Assembly: GCA_015680685.1 (NCBI GenBank)
Contig: MNCI01000270.1
Location: forward strand, 811,321-875,320
Reading direction: 5' to 3'
DNA: 64,000 nucleotides
Source of the DNA: Gnetum montanum
Lineage: Eukaryota; Streptophyta; Gnetopsida; Gnetales; Gnetaceae
A model generated the notes under the pieces. The model was not told where the DNA came from, ran no database searches, and saw nothing but the letters and a program-made list of their open reading frames with translations. A program made the translations under genes and the position numbers. This document shows, one piece after another, positions 34,630 to 47,440 of this stretch. Position 1 is the stretch's first letter; the number at the start of each line of letters is the position of its first letter.

Positions 34630-34779
34630 GAATTAACCCCTGGTAAACTCATTATTTTCACCGTAATAGCACAGAGCCCACATTTGGAGCATAGAGTGAT
34701 TCGGAGAACAAAGCGATCGTGTGAATAGAAGGTGAAGCGATTCGGTGTAGTAGCAAAGGCAAAGTTGGCAAATAGGACA

Positions 34780-37700
34780 ATGGCTTCCAAAAAGGAACGC
34801 AAAAAGTAGGCACTTGCTAAGGTTAGTGAAATAGACAAAACCCTAGGGCGTGTGACCCAAGTGCGTGTTGCAATTTCAGAAGAGACACCATTGGCCCGGT
34901 AGGCTGCCATACCTTCTCTGTTTTCTATATCTCTATTATTATTTTTGCTTTTCACAAATTTTTTTCTACAATTCTGTTTAGTTATCCATGTTTTTCTATC
35001 ATTGTATTGTCATTATTTTGGCCTTTACACCATCGCTGTTGCCGTTTTGGCTGTGATGAATGTACATACACTACGCTAAGGTTGCATGCAATGCTGCACA
35101 GACCACCATCACTGTGGCTACCATTTCCACAAAGGTTTGGATGATTTGAGCCACCTGGCATACAAATAGTGTAGCATACAACCCTTAGGAAGGTTTGGCC
35201 ATGTGAATGATATGACAATGCAATAGGTGTTCTGTTACGATGTGATGCTAATTTCTTTGTTAGGTTGATTTGTTGTAAATATTTGTGGTATGTTGTTGCT
35301 ATGCCAAGTTAACTTTGCTACACTAACCTTGCTACACTATTGCCTTCATATTTTTCTTTTCTATGCTATGTTTAAAAGGAGAACAATGCTATGCTATTTT
35401 TTAAAATGTTAATGTTGCCACACTACATATGCATTTCACTCAGACATGGTGTTAACATTTACTATTGTGTTGTGCAGGATAACCGATTTTGATTATTTTA
35501 GAAATCATAGGGGTCCTGTGCTACATGTGTGAACCAATAGCCAATGTTCCTCCACCCCATTCACATGTGGGACAAGAGGTGATTTGGTTCTGAGAGGGGG
35601 CACGGGAGTTCCTACAATTTCTCCTCCAACACTTTAGCGTGATAATTTGGTCAAGATTGGTGGATGAGGTAGCAGCCGCCATAATAGAAACCCTGTTGCC
35701 TGGGGCAATTGGGGTATTCTGCAATTTTTGATGGATGGAATGATTAGCAACAGGCAGGGAGAAGGATCCTGTCAGTACCCCAGAAATTTTAGGCATTTGG
35801 CCTGGATCTAGAGTATGCCTGAGTATAAGTGTTATCATCTCTACAACACTTTGTTCATTACATGTCACATGGGAACGTGCTTTCAAAACCCACCAAGAAT
35901 CATTTATCATGTCGGTGGGTGAGTTTTGTAGCCACGTTCTACTATGCTATGCAATGTTTGCTACACTAGCCAAATGTTAATAGTATCTTCTTGTCACCAA
36001 GTTTTACGTCAATGAGAAGGGGCTTCACAATGATACAGATGTGTTGACCTTATCACAGATGACGTTGTAGGAGTGTTCTTTTGCTACGAATATGCATGCA
36101 GGTGTGATAGGTCAATGCAGGGGTGAGTACAAAACCTATCCAACCCAGTATCCTAGGCTCTACAATAGATGCAAGGATTCTGATTGGTTGGATGAGGGAT
36201 GGGCACCCTTCAAACTGATCACTATTGAAGAGGTTTTGGTTGATCTTCCACCATTCCCGTTACTATTTAAACCTCGTAAGCCAAAGCATGAATTGTTGCA
36301 TGTCTGAGTGTTCTTGCATGCTTAGCTTAACGTGTTTTTTGTGATTTTTTTGTTTTTATTTTTTTTTTGTGCTAACTGCTTTTATGCAAACTGCTATAGG
36401 GGTGAAGAAGTCCCAAGAAGTGATGGTGATTACCTCTGGGAGCCAAGAGGCCAACATCTACTTTAAGTATGGAAAGGTAGATGAGATCCAACATTGGATA
36501 TGCAGCATGGCCTTGGAATCCTTGATTAGGAATCTTTAGAATGTTGGGCTCATGGATTTTTTCCTGGCCCAGAATCCAAATGTCCCAGTCATCGAGATGC
36601 TCACCCTAGCAAACTCCTTTTCTGACAAGGCAGACCGCTTCCACACATGTATACACAGCGTGTGGGTGATCCTTGAAATTAATGACCAGCTGTTCATAGA
36701 TCTTTTTGGTGTCCCTACTGATGGTGTCTCTATAGGGTCGAAGACCAAGAGAGAGTTGAACCATCAGAGGGAAGACATCGAGGAGTGGCTAGGGATTGCA
36801 AAAGAGCGAAAGGGAATCCCTATGGATAAGCTCAAGTCAGGACTTGCCAAAGAGGTTTATCCCATCTTCCATGCTCATGCTTTCCCCTAGCTACTTTCCT
36901 AGGGAAGGATCCTTGGGATTGAGCAAGCTTAGGTAATGTGAGAGGTCATGGAAGAGGGGGCTCACTACAACTGGGCTAGGCATTTGTGCAGGGACCTACA
37001 AACTGAAATTGTTGGGCTTCATAAGAAGCAAGAGTCCCATTTTAATGTGCACTATGCCTTTTATGTAGCCAGCCTGTGACGTTTCATGGAGTTTTTGGTA
37101 GTTCAGGAGAATGAAGTCTGGGTTATGCAAAATTGCAACTAGATTTTCAAACCATGGATTTTCCAAATCCTCTAGACCACCCAAGCCCAAGATCCCCCAA
37201 AAGCTATTAGGGAGTCATTTTCTATAACAACTAAGCATCAAGCAGCCCAAAACTTTCGTGGCCCAAACAGTGTAGGTGAGGCATCCTTTGCTATTGCTGG
37301 TAGTGTATCATAGGGAAAACATCTCATTGCCAAGATGGTGACCACTAAGTTATAGTGAAAGGGGTGTCAAGCACTTGAGGAGACCCTCCATGTGGAAGAA
37401 GAATAGGGGCGGAAACTATGGTTTAAGCTACGCAGGACGCAACCCCCCATTGGTAAATGCCCATGTTTATGCTTACTTCTTCACCTATCTTACTAATGCT
37501 TGCTACTCTATGCTACGCTAGGCAACGTAGCATAGTGTAGCACCTACTTTAAGCTAACATGTTTTATGCTAATGCGAACATGTTGTTTTTATTATTAGAG
37601 GAAGGAGAAGAAGAAGAAGAAGAAGGTGAAGAGGAAGTGTCGGCCCCGAATTCGGGGGCAGCAAATAAAGATGCAGAGGCCCTAGCCACTAAGGAAAGGG

Positions 37701-39414
37701 CCCTGGTCAAGAAAGAGGAAGGGGCTCCTATCACAATGGAAAGGGGTCCCGCTAATAAGGAAGGCACTCCTTCTGAAGAGGAGGACCTTTTCAACCATGA
37801 GGAAGAGGTTGGGGCCTCACAAAGAGAGGCCCTAGTTAATAAAGAAGAAGTCTGCATCACTAGGGAAGGAACTTCTGCTAAAGGTCATTCTACTAAACAT
37901 AGCCTAGCATCAGGAGAGTAGGCGAAGGGTAAGGGTGTCACCGTAGTCTTAAGCCAACAAGGAGGAGAATTGGAATTAGACACTGGTGAGTTTGATCATA
38001 TATTCGATGATATGTCGATAGGTGATTCCCCCGTTATCACCCCCAAGGGTTTACTAGGTAGGAGCCCCTAGATTGTCATTCGTGTTACTCATAGCTTTAT
38101 TGCAATCCCTCTCAATAACTCTTGATATGTTTGATTGCATGACAGAAACTGCTTGTAATGTTGTAGGACCTCCTTTGATCCGGCTGGAACCATGGGCTGA
38201 GACCCCCGACAAACTCACATTCATGTAAGGGGTCATCGATGACATGATCAGTTGTCTCAGGTAGGTTGATCCTGATGTAGGATCTTTGAAGTTGCTATGC
38301 TAGACCATTTGAGCTACTGGCTTTGCTATGATAATGTGACTAATGCGGTGTTCATGTGGTCACAGCCTCTCGGCTCAAGTGGGATTCAACACGAGCATTG
38401 AAAGTCAGTGGTGTGCCTACCTTCCCACCTAAAGTGGCCAAGGTGCTTCGTCATGTATACAACAAGGTTAGCAAATGTGCTTTGCACTTGGCACACTCCT
38501 TGTGGGAAAGTAGGTGCATCAATGAGGACCTGTGGAAATGGGTCTAGAAGATTGAGAGAGAGAAGGCTGAGCTAAGCGTTGAGGTGGGAGATCTCAAATC
38601 TAGGAATGAGTTCCTCCTAGCTAGTGGAAATAACGATGACAGTTGGCAAATGGCTGTGACAGACTATGACAAATATTGGACAATTGTGCAGTGCAACAAT
38701 GAAGCCACTAGAGAAATAATAGAGTAGCAAATTCAAATGGACTTGTTAGCCCAGAAGAACCAAGACTGGAAAGACTATGATGCTAGGGTTTACGAGTGGG
38801 GGCAGACCTAGAAAAACCATAAGCACATGTATAAACTGGAACATGGCACCTACCATAAACTATATAGAGACACTTCTATGGAACCATTTATTTATAAGAA
38901 GTTTGTAAATGCCATTGGTGCTTCTGAGGCTTATAACAAGTTCAAGGCATAGGTAAAGGTCACTGAGTCTCCTGAATGGGAAGTAGAACTTCCCACAGGT
39001 GAGATTGCTACCGCCTCCTTTTCTCTGGGACCACCGAGATGGACAACCATTGAAAAGGAGAAAGTTGCTACAAACGCTAGACCAAGTGAGAGGCACTAGG
39101 CCGATATGATGGAGGATGAGATCTGGGAATGCCTCGGGCTCGGTTTAGACCACATACCCCTTGAGACGGAAGTGGGACCATCTCGGGTTAGTCACTCTTC
39201 ATTATGCAAAGGTTTCATGTTTTTCTAACATTTATGAATTCATGTAGCTAACTACTTCTCTATTGTAATGTAGATTTAGGATGAAGGTGTAGGGCCCATT
39301 GAGGGCAGAAATGAGGATGTAGGCAAAGGTAATGCAGAGGAAGGTGATGTAGAAGGAAATGATGTAGGGGTAAATGATGCATACGAAGAGGATGCAAGCA
39401 AAGATGACCCATAA
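34780..39414 (+). pseudogene. Antisense eight-exon gene of element C, diverged homologue
   Basis: Exons by eye: 34780-34898 (MASKKERKK start), 35478-35914, 36002-36275, 36400-37452, 37599-38057, 38167-38260, 38366-39186, 39280-39414 (TAA). Number and order match B, and most sizes are similar. E2 keeps REFLQFLLQHFSVIIWSR and NTLFITCHMGTCFQNPP, so the HAD-like core is conserved. E4 keeps LFIDLFGVPTDGV and EWLGIAKERKGIPMD, and has YNWARHL where A and B have a stop. E5 is much more acidic (a run of Glu near 37605). E7 is coiled coil (KNQDWKDYDARVYEWGQ; NHKHMY). E8 is acidic (DEGVGPIEGRNEDVG). Several in-frame TAG/TGA, frameshift in E2. Function unknown. Confidence 0.75.
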
Positions 39415-39599
39415 CATCATGGGATTTTTATTTTTGTGATTTTTGAAGTTTGAATTTTGAATTTTGGAAAACACTATTGCAAACATTGGCAATGTGATGT
39501 AAACCATTGAATGAAAAATGAAATTTTGGCAATTTTGAATGCTACGCTAGCTTGTTTGTTATGTGTATTATCTATGCAATTGTTTTATGTTCTTTTTTT

Positions 39600-39950
39600 A
39601 TCTTATTTTTAGGCCATCTCGGGTCATTGCTAGTTTTAGGCCATCCCAGGTCATTGCTAGTTTTAGGCCATCCTGGGCCATTGCTAGTTTTAGGCCATTT
39701 CTGGCCTGCACTAGTTTTAGGCCATTTCGGGCCACTTGACGTAACGTAAATAGTAGAAATTTTACTAGTTTTAGGCCTTAGCAGGCCGTACATAGTTTTA
39801 GGAAATTTTGGGCCATCACTAGTTTTAGGCCATTTCAGGCCATGGCGTAATAGCATAGTTTTAGGCCATTGCGGGCCATTGCAGGGTAGTGTAGTTTTAG
39901 GCCGTTTAAGGCCATCGCTAGTTTTAGGCCATTTCAGGCCCTAGTGTAGT
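39600..39950. repeat. 27-bp hairpin-unit tandem array between antisense gene end and PR (C)
   Basis: About ten units TAGTTTTA-GGCC-N6-GGCC, the first ones in a strict 27-base period. GGCC-ATTTCG-GGCC lies at 39720-39733. Position equals 24080-24390 in B. Confidence 0.85.
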
Positions 39951-40106
39951 AATGAAATGATACACTAATGATTTAAAGAATGGCTAATTAATACCTAGCG
40001 TAGAAGGGTGGATGCAAAAAAAGGGTGGACACAAAACAAAAGGGCAGTAAATGTGTAAAGGATGCTAACTGAGCAAGAAGCATTGGGGTTGCTACGCTAT
40101 GTGTAA

Positions 40107-43100
40107 CTACTTCTTGACCCATCGTGGGTTGGGCGATGCATAAGACCGAGACACTTTGCTATGACCTTCATCCATATCATTGTCCTCTGCTTGGAAGGGC
40201 AACTCTGCCCATGCATTTTTGTGTTCTGGACCAACAGGTTGGGCTGGTCCTTTTGTCAGAAAGTTAGTGTTTGCTAAGATAGATGTCTCATTCTCAGAAT
40301 TTATTACTTCTGAGCCTTGTTCCATATCCACATTATGGATGGCTTGTGTTACCACCTCATCACCATGGATGACCACCTCCCTACCTGTGTAGGGAAAATG
40401 GATCTCCTGGTGAATGGATGAAGAGATAGCCCAAATTTGTGCTAACCATGACCTCCCCAAGATCAAGTTAAACCCAAGCATCTCTTCAACCATGATGAAC
40501 GTTGCATTCATGGGGAACTGATCCCCTACCACAAAATTGATGTGGACCATGCCCTTTACCACGACCCATGCCCCATTGAATGACTTTAAGCAAGATGTTG
40601 TTGTGGGTCTGATTTGGTCGACCAAATCCAACTTGTCCACTATAGGGAAAGGGATGACATTGGTGGCAACCCTATCATCGATGTATACTCTTCGAATCTT
40701 ATGTTGGCTGACCTAAATTGTTACAAATAGGGGCACTATGATCACCTGACCCTTTTTAGGGTCTTCCCTAATAGAACTATCACAAAAAGTCAGTTGGGAT
40801 GGCTTTGGTTCTATAGGTGTAGAAGGAAGCAAGATTGAGTGAATTGCTTTTTCTTCTACTAGCATGCTTTCATCAACCGGAATTGACATCAACATGCAGA
40901 CCAAAGCATCATGGTGTGTTGTAGGTGTCATAACCAAGTTCTGTAGGCTCAACGTAGTATTTTTCTATTTCAAATCCTGTTTGACTTGGGTAAGAGCATT
41001 TAAAAGGTATTGGCCACCTTCTTGTTTGTTGCCTTTCTCCTCTTCTACTCATCCTAGGAGATGAATTTCCCAAGGAGGGACAACCTCATGTCTAGTTTTA
41101 GATCCCTTTAAGCAAGGTGGCGAAGACTGTGTGGGCCTAGCAATGTTAATTTTAGGTAATGAGGGCATGGATGCAGGGGGGTGAGAGCATAGGCTTGGAA
41201 GCACCTAGGGTGGTACTTTCCCTTGACATCTCACCAGTGAAACGCACTTCCTATTTCTTAGGATGAGAAGGCTGTAAAGCTACCTCATGTGGGGTGGGGG
41301 TTGTTGGATGGCTTGGCCCCCTAACAACGAATGGTGCTAAAGGTGTCAATGCATGCATCAATGCGGTTATGCTAATAGGTGGTGGCGAGGTAGATGCCCA
41401 TGGAATAGGTGATGCATGGGCGGATGCCCAGGGAGGGACTCGCAAGACAAATGGTCGTTGTGGGTTTGGATTAGCTGCTAGTGGTTCCAGTGTGCTACAT
41501 TGAGGCACACAGATCAAAAATGGTTGCTGGGGTAGTGTAGGATTACTATCAACATTGATGGTGTTGATGATGTAACCGATGTTGTTGGCGTTAAGAGGAT
41601 CTATGTAAACGTGCAAGGATTGATTCTCAGGAAGCACTGGATTGCTTTCATCTAACACCAGCTTTTCCTAATCGATCATCCTTTGGATTTCATCCTTTAA
41701 CACCATACAATAATCTACATTGTGACTACACTATTGGTGGTAGTCACAAAATCAGTCCAGCCTGAAGCCCTTAGGAACTAGGGGCTCATTGGGCAAGGCC
41801 AAGGAGGGGTTCCTAATGAGCTCACAATACTGATGATGCTTCTTGGATCCCTTTTCTAACATCTGATTGTGTTGGATGTACCCTACTACTAGTAGTTTCT
41901 TTAGAAGATCTGAAGGCTTAACAAGCAATGGGGTATACTTTGAACAGTCTTTATGCTTGAAGTTCAGTTTAGGCAGCGCAAATGTCTCAGGTGTAGACGT
42001 GGAAGGTTGCGGTGCGTTGCCTTATTTGGGCATGGGGTTAGTTGATGGCGTGTTTAGTTTCTTACTACTTTTTTTGTTATTATTGTTGGGTTTGGCCTTG
42101 TTGTCCATAGCAACCATTGTGGCTATTGTAGACTTACCCTTGTCCTTCTCCTTCTTTGTGAAGGTATTCTTGTATGCAACATAGGTTGGGTCTTTGCTTA
42201 CCTCATCTGCATCTTGAATGTTCTTAGTCTAGGAAAAAGCATAACTAAGAGTGCAGGGAGCGAGATAGTACAGCTTAGACTTGATGAAGTCATTCACTGC
42301 ATCCTTGAAAATGGCCAGCAAATGGGCCTCTATAATAGGCTTGTAGATTTCATTGAGGCTAGCACTCCATCACTGTATGAACTTTTGGACCAGCTCCAGT
42401 GGATCCTGCTTCACGCTCATTAGCTGATCCAATGTGACTTTTGGCCTCAAGTTGTACTTGAAACATGTCACAAATTGGATCAGCAACTCCTCTAGGGTTG
42501 AAATGGAGGAGCATTGTAAAGTGCGGTAGTAGTCTAGGGCTTTCCTAGTCAGAGACATGGCAAAGACTCAAATAATCATGTGTGACCATTGTTGCGGAAG
42601 AAGGGATTCAAACCTAAATGTAACAAGATGTTTATTGGGATCCCCCTCCCAATTGTATTTCATGAAATGGGTGAGTGACATCCCAGGAGGTAAGGTTAAT
42701 GGAGGGATTGTTGGACTGATGGGATCATCTTGGTAGAAGTCCATGACTTGTACCGTATCAGACCCGACAGGCTTGAGGTGTTTTATTTCCTCAGTAAGGG
42801 TCTAGATAAGTTGGAATGCTTGGTCCAGACCCGGGGATGATGCAAATGATCAGGGAACTATTGAAGTAGCTCCCATCTATGAAGTGATAGGGGCAGCAAC
42901 ATGATCCATTAGTGGTGTTGTTGGGGTGGCCCCTATGAACACTACTTCTTGCAACATCTAGCACTTGGTAGGCGGTGCTGTCAGAGCAGCAGCCATAGAT
43001 TGTGCTAGGGGTTAGGCCACTTGTGTAGCTGGTGGAGTAGACCATGGTCTCACACTTGGTTGTACCATCTATGGGACCTGGTATGTCTGGTGGCTAGCAT

Positions 43101-43948
43101 AGCCAGACATTTGCGTCAGCTATGTAATAGGTGAAGAAGTGAATGGGGTTCACCATGTGGATGGGCTTGAGCCCACTACGGTTGATGGGATAGATGTAAA
43201 CACAGGAACAGAGGTGGAAGATGAAGACAGCTGCAATGTAGGAATGGTATGGACATAAGGTAGGCTAGCCATGATTGGTGTGTGTTGTGAAGAAAGAGGG
43301 GATTGATGAACAGGTTATGGAAGAGTAGTTGTTGTGGTTGAGGCAGGGATGTAGGCATGTTGATACGCCGAATGCATGGAATGGCTATCCATTACCAGTG
43401 GAGTTATAGACTGTGACTATGTAGCTGTGATTGTAAAGGGAGTAGCGATAGATAGCAGGTTCATCTAGAAGGACAAGGAAAGAGGAATGGTGATAGGGTT
43501 GGTTTGCCCCCCCCCCCCCCTATCAAATTGGGAATATAGCTCTTCCTATCCATCTTAGAAAGCTTTGTCATGATGAGACGCTATGTCTTGCATCTCGCTA
43601 GGCCTATACAACCATGTTAGGTGATCTATAATCCACTAATATGATTGTTAGAGGAATAGAAATGCCCAAGGTGGGAATAAATTCCTTTCTGTTGTAATAA
43701 GTGAACTCGAAGGCATGTTTTTCTTCGAGTTCTTGCCTATCTAAGGGTAGGTCAGCTTACACCTTAGTGCAAAGGAAGTTGTACCATTCATACTACTGTG
43801 TCGAACCCTCAGGTTCCCAATTTTAGATCCTTAGGGATCAACGTGGCCCTAGCCTTGGGTTGAGTGGTTGTTTGGCATCTATAATGCCTTGGACCATGAA
43901 GGGAACCTCAAGGTTAGCAGTAGTAACATCAGTGGTTGATAAAGCCAT
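40107..43948 (-). pseudogene. gag-PR: Gag-protease of element C
   Basis: ATG at 43948 (MALSTTDVTTANLEVPF), end at 40107. The Gag core reads SLTRKALDYYRTLQ and LEELLIQFVTCFKYNLRP (42558-42370). A zinc knuckle remnant follows near 41750, then a proline linker with PFLICVP, PFVLRVPP and PFVVRGPS repeats, and a protease with VYIDDRVATNVIPF (about 40650-40690) and LILGRSWLAQ. Protease triad DDR in place of D(S/T)G. A frame with many stops. A poly-C run sits at about 43507-43520. Same domain order as B. Confidence 0.82.
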
Positions 43949-44312
43949 TGTAGTAAAGCTAAAATGGGTTGCGAATGAAAGAAACAGGGAGAGCTAATGA
44001 CAAACGAAGGCTTTATGTCCTGCGGGGTTCCAAGGGAATCGTCATAGTGACCAATCTATACCACACGATGTGTAAAAAACCACAAAAGAGTGTCAAGTTT
44101 ATGCTAGTATGTATGGAGGTACAGAAAGCATGCAAGACTACTGTAAAAATAAGGAATCTAGTGGCGATCGTAGGCTTTATATCATGTAGGATTCCAAAGG
44201 AATTGTCAGAGCGATCGATCTGTACTTCAAGAGGGTGTCAAGTTCACGTTGGTGCATGTCGGGGTATAGAACGCACACAAGACTATCATAAAATATGAGA
44301 AGGACACCAAAA

Positions 44313-44331
44313 GGCCCTCCTTCTAGCACCA
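44313..44331 (-). other. Primer binding site of element C
   Basis: Minus strand TGGTGCTAGAAGGAGGGCC, identical to the B site although the flanks differ. Confirms the start of the internal region. Confidence 0.75.
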
Positions 44332-44923
44332 AAAAACTATTGCAACAGAAAATGTTGACGACTAGAAAACACTGAGAGGTTGTCGATCATGAAAGTGTTG
44401 ACCCTAAATCCGCGTGAGGGCTGTGCTCGATTAAATGGAAATAGGGTGCCTTGAATGGTCTGGTTGATCAAACAAGGACTTAATCAATGTCAATAACCTT
44501 TTGCAAATGTTTAATGTGAAAGAAATTCTTATAACGTAAAAATGAAATTTTTTGAATTTGGGAAAGCAAAAACAATATAAAATGCAATGATAACGAGAAA
44601 AAGAAAGCAGAAGTTAAGGAATACACTACTTCAAGTTTATGAATTTACTTTGCCATGTGGATACAATTGGTTGTACAACACTAGGAAGCATAGAGATCCC
44701 AAAAGTAACCAAGACATTCAAATCAAGCCAACAATGTGCTTGAACACAGTCTCCAAGGCCAACAATGCTCAGATGTTACAAAGCCAACTTGTAAAATAGA
44801 TGCTAATAGAAACAAGGGGGTTTATTTTGCTAAATGCTAACAGAATTTTCTAATTGCTCAAGTTTTCCAATCATGTGCAAAGGTGCTCAAAATTTTCAAC
44901 CCTTTGAGTGTTGCTCGTCGGGG

Positions 44924-44931
44924 TATTTATA
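44924..44931 (-). promoter_or_regulatory. LTR TATA box, element C
   Basis: Minus strand GGGCCTATAAATACCCC in the LTR, the likely genomic RNA promoter. Confidence 0.55.
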
Positions 44932-45039
44932 GGCCCAGGGGGACACACGAGATGAGGATTGGATGACATGTGTCTTGGACCTGCAAAATGTTGATGTGTC
45001 CATGTTGCATGAACATGTAAATCTGATTGATGAGCTTGT

Positions 45040-45880
45040 TAGGCTATAATTACGCTATCAGAACTGGAGATCCATGCTAGTGATGTAGACAAGGGATGAA
45101 GCATGCTAAAGCAACATAGTCGTCTACTATGCTATGCTACGCTGTGGGGCGTAGCATGTTTAGCATAGCGTAGCATCTTGCTATGTGGTGCTACGCTATG
45201 CAGTGTAGCATGCTTGGCGTAGTGTAGCATCTTGCTACACAGTGGCACAGCTTGGAAGAGCATAGCGTATTTCTATGTGGTGCTATGCTATGTAGCATAG
45301 CACAGCATAACCACTAGTTCGAAGAAGAAATTTGCGATGAAGTTAATTGCATTTGCTAGAAGCTTTGGCATGTGTTGAAGTTCTTTTTCTACTTCTACAT
45401 CTTTGCTACACTACGTAGTATAGCATAGTGTAGTAGCCTCTTTTCATTTGCCCGAGCTTGCAAACTTTTTCTTGAAGCCTGATTGTGCTAACAACTGCAA
45501 TTGCGACTTGTTGATCTTGCCTTTGAGACACCTTCTATTTTTCTTGCATCATTGCTATGCTACGTAGCATAGCATAGTGTAGTAGCCAACATAGCCTACT
45601 TTTTGCTAGATCTACTACTTTTTTGGCAAGGGGAGCTATGCCGAAGGACTTGAAGTTAAGTAAAGCAACTAATTTTGAAGACCCAAAGTGCTTGCTCAGT
45701 GTAATTAAAATCACTAAGTATGCTAGGCATTTCTGCCTCGCTTTTGCTACGTTGTGCTACACTACATAGCGTAGCACTTCATCTTGCAACTGTCTTCTGA
45801 GACCTACTACGCTACATAGTGTAGCGTAGCATAGCAAACTTCTTGACTAGAAAACTTGTCAAACTATTTTACGTAGCCTG
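45040..45880. repeat. TACGCTA/TAGCGTA inverted-repeat swarm in LTR of C
   Basis: Dozens of GCTACGCTA, GCTATGCTA, AGCGTAGCA and AGCATAGCG strings. At 45807-45829 a 9-base perfect inverted repeat CTACGCTAC / GTAGCGTAG surrounds a 5-base loop. The same strings recur in intron 1 of the antisense gene (about 35280-35430) and near 37500-37560. Confidence 0.8.
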
Positions 45881-46099
45881 AGCACCGCTGACAACCCCAC
45901 ACATTGCTTTTGAGTAGACTATCTACAGGATGAACTACCTGGGCTGGTAGGTTGGAGAGTCCATTAGGCCTGTCAACACCAATAGTAGAAAATTTACCGA
46001 ACTGGACAACCTAAACTTAGAGCATTCATTTTCTGCCAAACTGCCATGATGCTGCCTGAATTCTAAAGACCCAATGAAGCAAGAATGCCATTGAAAATT

Positions 46100-47440
46100 T
46101 AGGGTGTTTCACTTGTAGCATCTATACTAGACATCATTGCATTTAAAGATGTGTAGACATCCACAAGAACTACAAGCCACATAATAAATGAAACACAACA
46201 TGAAGAATTGCTAGACTAACTAGTGGGAACTAGGCAATTACTTCCCAATGTCTTTGACCTTCTAGACAACATCATTGCAACCTAGTCAAAGGTACTAGAG
46301 GCAAGGGAAGAAAACATCATATTAGAGGGAAAACTTAAAATAGCCAAGGAAATTAAGGGCCTAGATTGCTGATCCTACATTTATCAACTAACAAAAGATG
46401 AAGCTATGGAACAGCTTCAAACTAAGATTAAAGGGGTTGAGGGTGCAATGGAGATGATGATGTTCTATTGATCCTTGGTAGAGGCCATACAACACATGAT
46501 TTAGAAGGCCTTGGATTAGACTCACTAGGAGAATGTCCAATTGACCATAAAAAATCATTACTTGTGGATGTTGATGTTCACAAGCAATATTTAATAGATT
46601 TTATCCATCAACAGTAGGAGTAACTAGCCAAAGAAAACACAAAAGTGAGAAGATTGGCAATGGATAATAGAAATCTCTCCATGGAGGAAGTTCGCACCCT
46701 TCACTAGAAAACTACAATTGAGGTAGCTGCCTAGAAATCAGAGGCTCTCAAATTTGAGAGTTAAGGACCATTACAAAGAGTAGGTCGATCTACAAACAGA
46801 AGTAAATGAGAAGTGCATCTAATTAGCAAAGGAAAAAGTAAATGAGACCCTCTAGAAACTCCAATAAGGAAGAGAGTTATGGCAATCCATCATTGATGGG
46901 ATAAATGCCTACAATAAAGCAAAAATTTGCATGAAGGAGTTGCAGATCGAGGAGATGACAGAGTACATGGAGCTTGGCAATCTTCATTATGCAATTCTAG
47001 CCATGGTGACTACTGTATAGCCATAATGTAAATTATAGAAGTAGATGGCCAACTCGTACTTATTGTACAAGGCTGAGTTCAAGCACCATAAGGATACTAA
47101 GACAAGCTTGTAGTGGCTAATGCTGAACTCAAGGTTCTTAAGGCACAATTCATGGATCAATGATCAACTACTAAGAACCTGGCCAAGAAGATGAATGACT
47201 ACCAGGAGCTATGGAATGCAGCAAGGGAATTTGACATCAAATCCAAATAGTTTTCTGCCTAGTTTGTCAATGTAAAGGAGATGTTCTCGATAATTCCTTA
47301 TCTATGGGATGTCCCCATTCTAGCCCACATTCGTGATGCCATGTGGACTATGAATGATCCCTAGAGTAAGGAGGAGAAGATGAAGGCATTTCTTGATGCC
47401 TTGCACCTTCTACCAGATGTTATAGCTATAGCAAGATAAC
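46100..47440 (+). pseudogene. Decayed coiled-coil reading frame upstream of a gypsy-like LTR
   Basis: A mostly continuous frame with many TAG/TGA and a few shifts, rich in Glu, Lys, Leu and Gln (for example ENIILEGKLKIAKEIKGL and GVEGAMEMM), so probably coiled coil. The C-terminal part reads PYLWDVPILAHIRDAMW. It lies just before a PPT-like tract and LTR, where some plant gypsy elements carry an extra ORF. I recognise no family. Could also be a fragment of another element's antisense-type gene. Confidence 0.4.

Larger units (their letters stand above)
30353..45960 (-). mobile_element. Element C: older Tat/Ogre-like gypsy element with antisense gene
   Basis: Same order as B on the minus strand: LTR (about 45960-44341), PBS (44331-44313), Gag-PR (43948-40107), antisense gene on plus (34780-39414), RT-INT (34026-30440) and a hairpin array. 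Its 3' LTR is not attached: B begins right after the array. Protein similarity to B is clear but nucleotide similarity is low, and the non-coding palindromes are of a different kind. The upper LTR boundary is uncertain. Confidence 0.82.
44341..45960 (-). repeat. 5' LTR of element C (upper boundary uncertain)
   Basis: Begins after the PBS, possibly at TGCAACAG. Part of it (44400-44480) is distantly similar to the B LTR end (GAGGGTGAGCTGG..CAAGGATTT). A minus-strand TATA (TATAAATA, 44931-44924) is present. The 5' end could not be fixed because no second copy is in the window. Confidence 0.6.

Noticed and set aside
36092-36307. Separate small gene at 36092-36307
   Set aside because: It aligns with exon 3 of the antisense gene (CKTPGWLHED region of B), so it is part of that gene.
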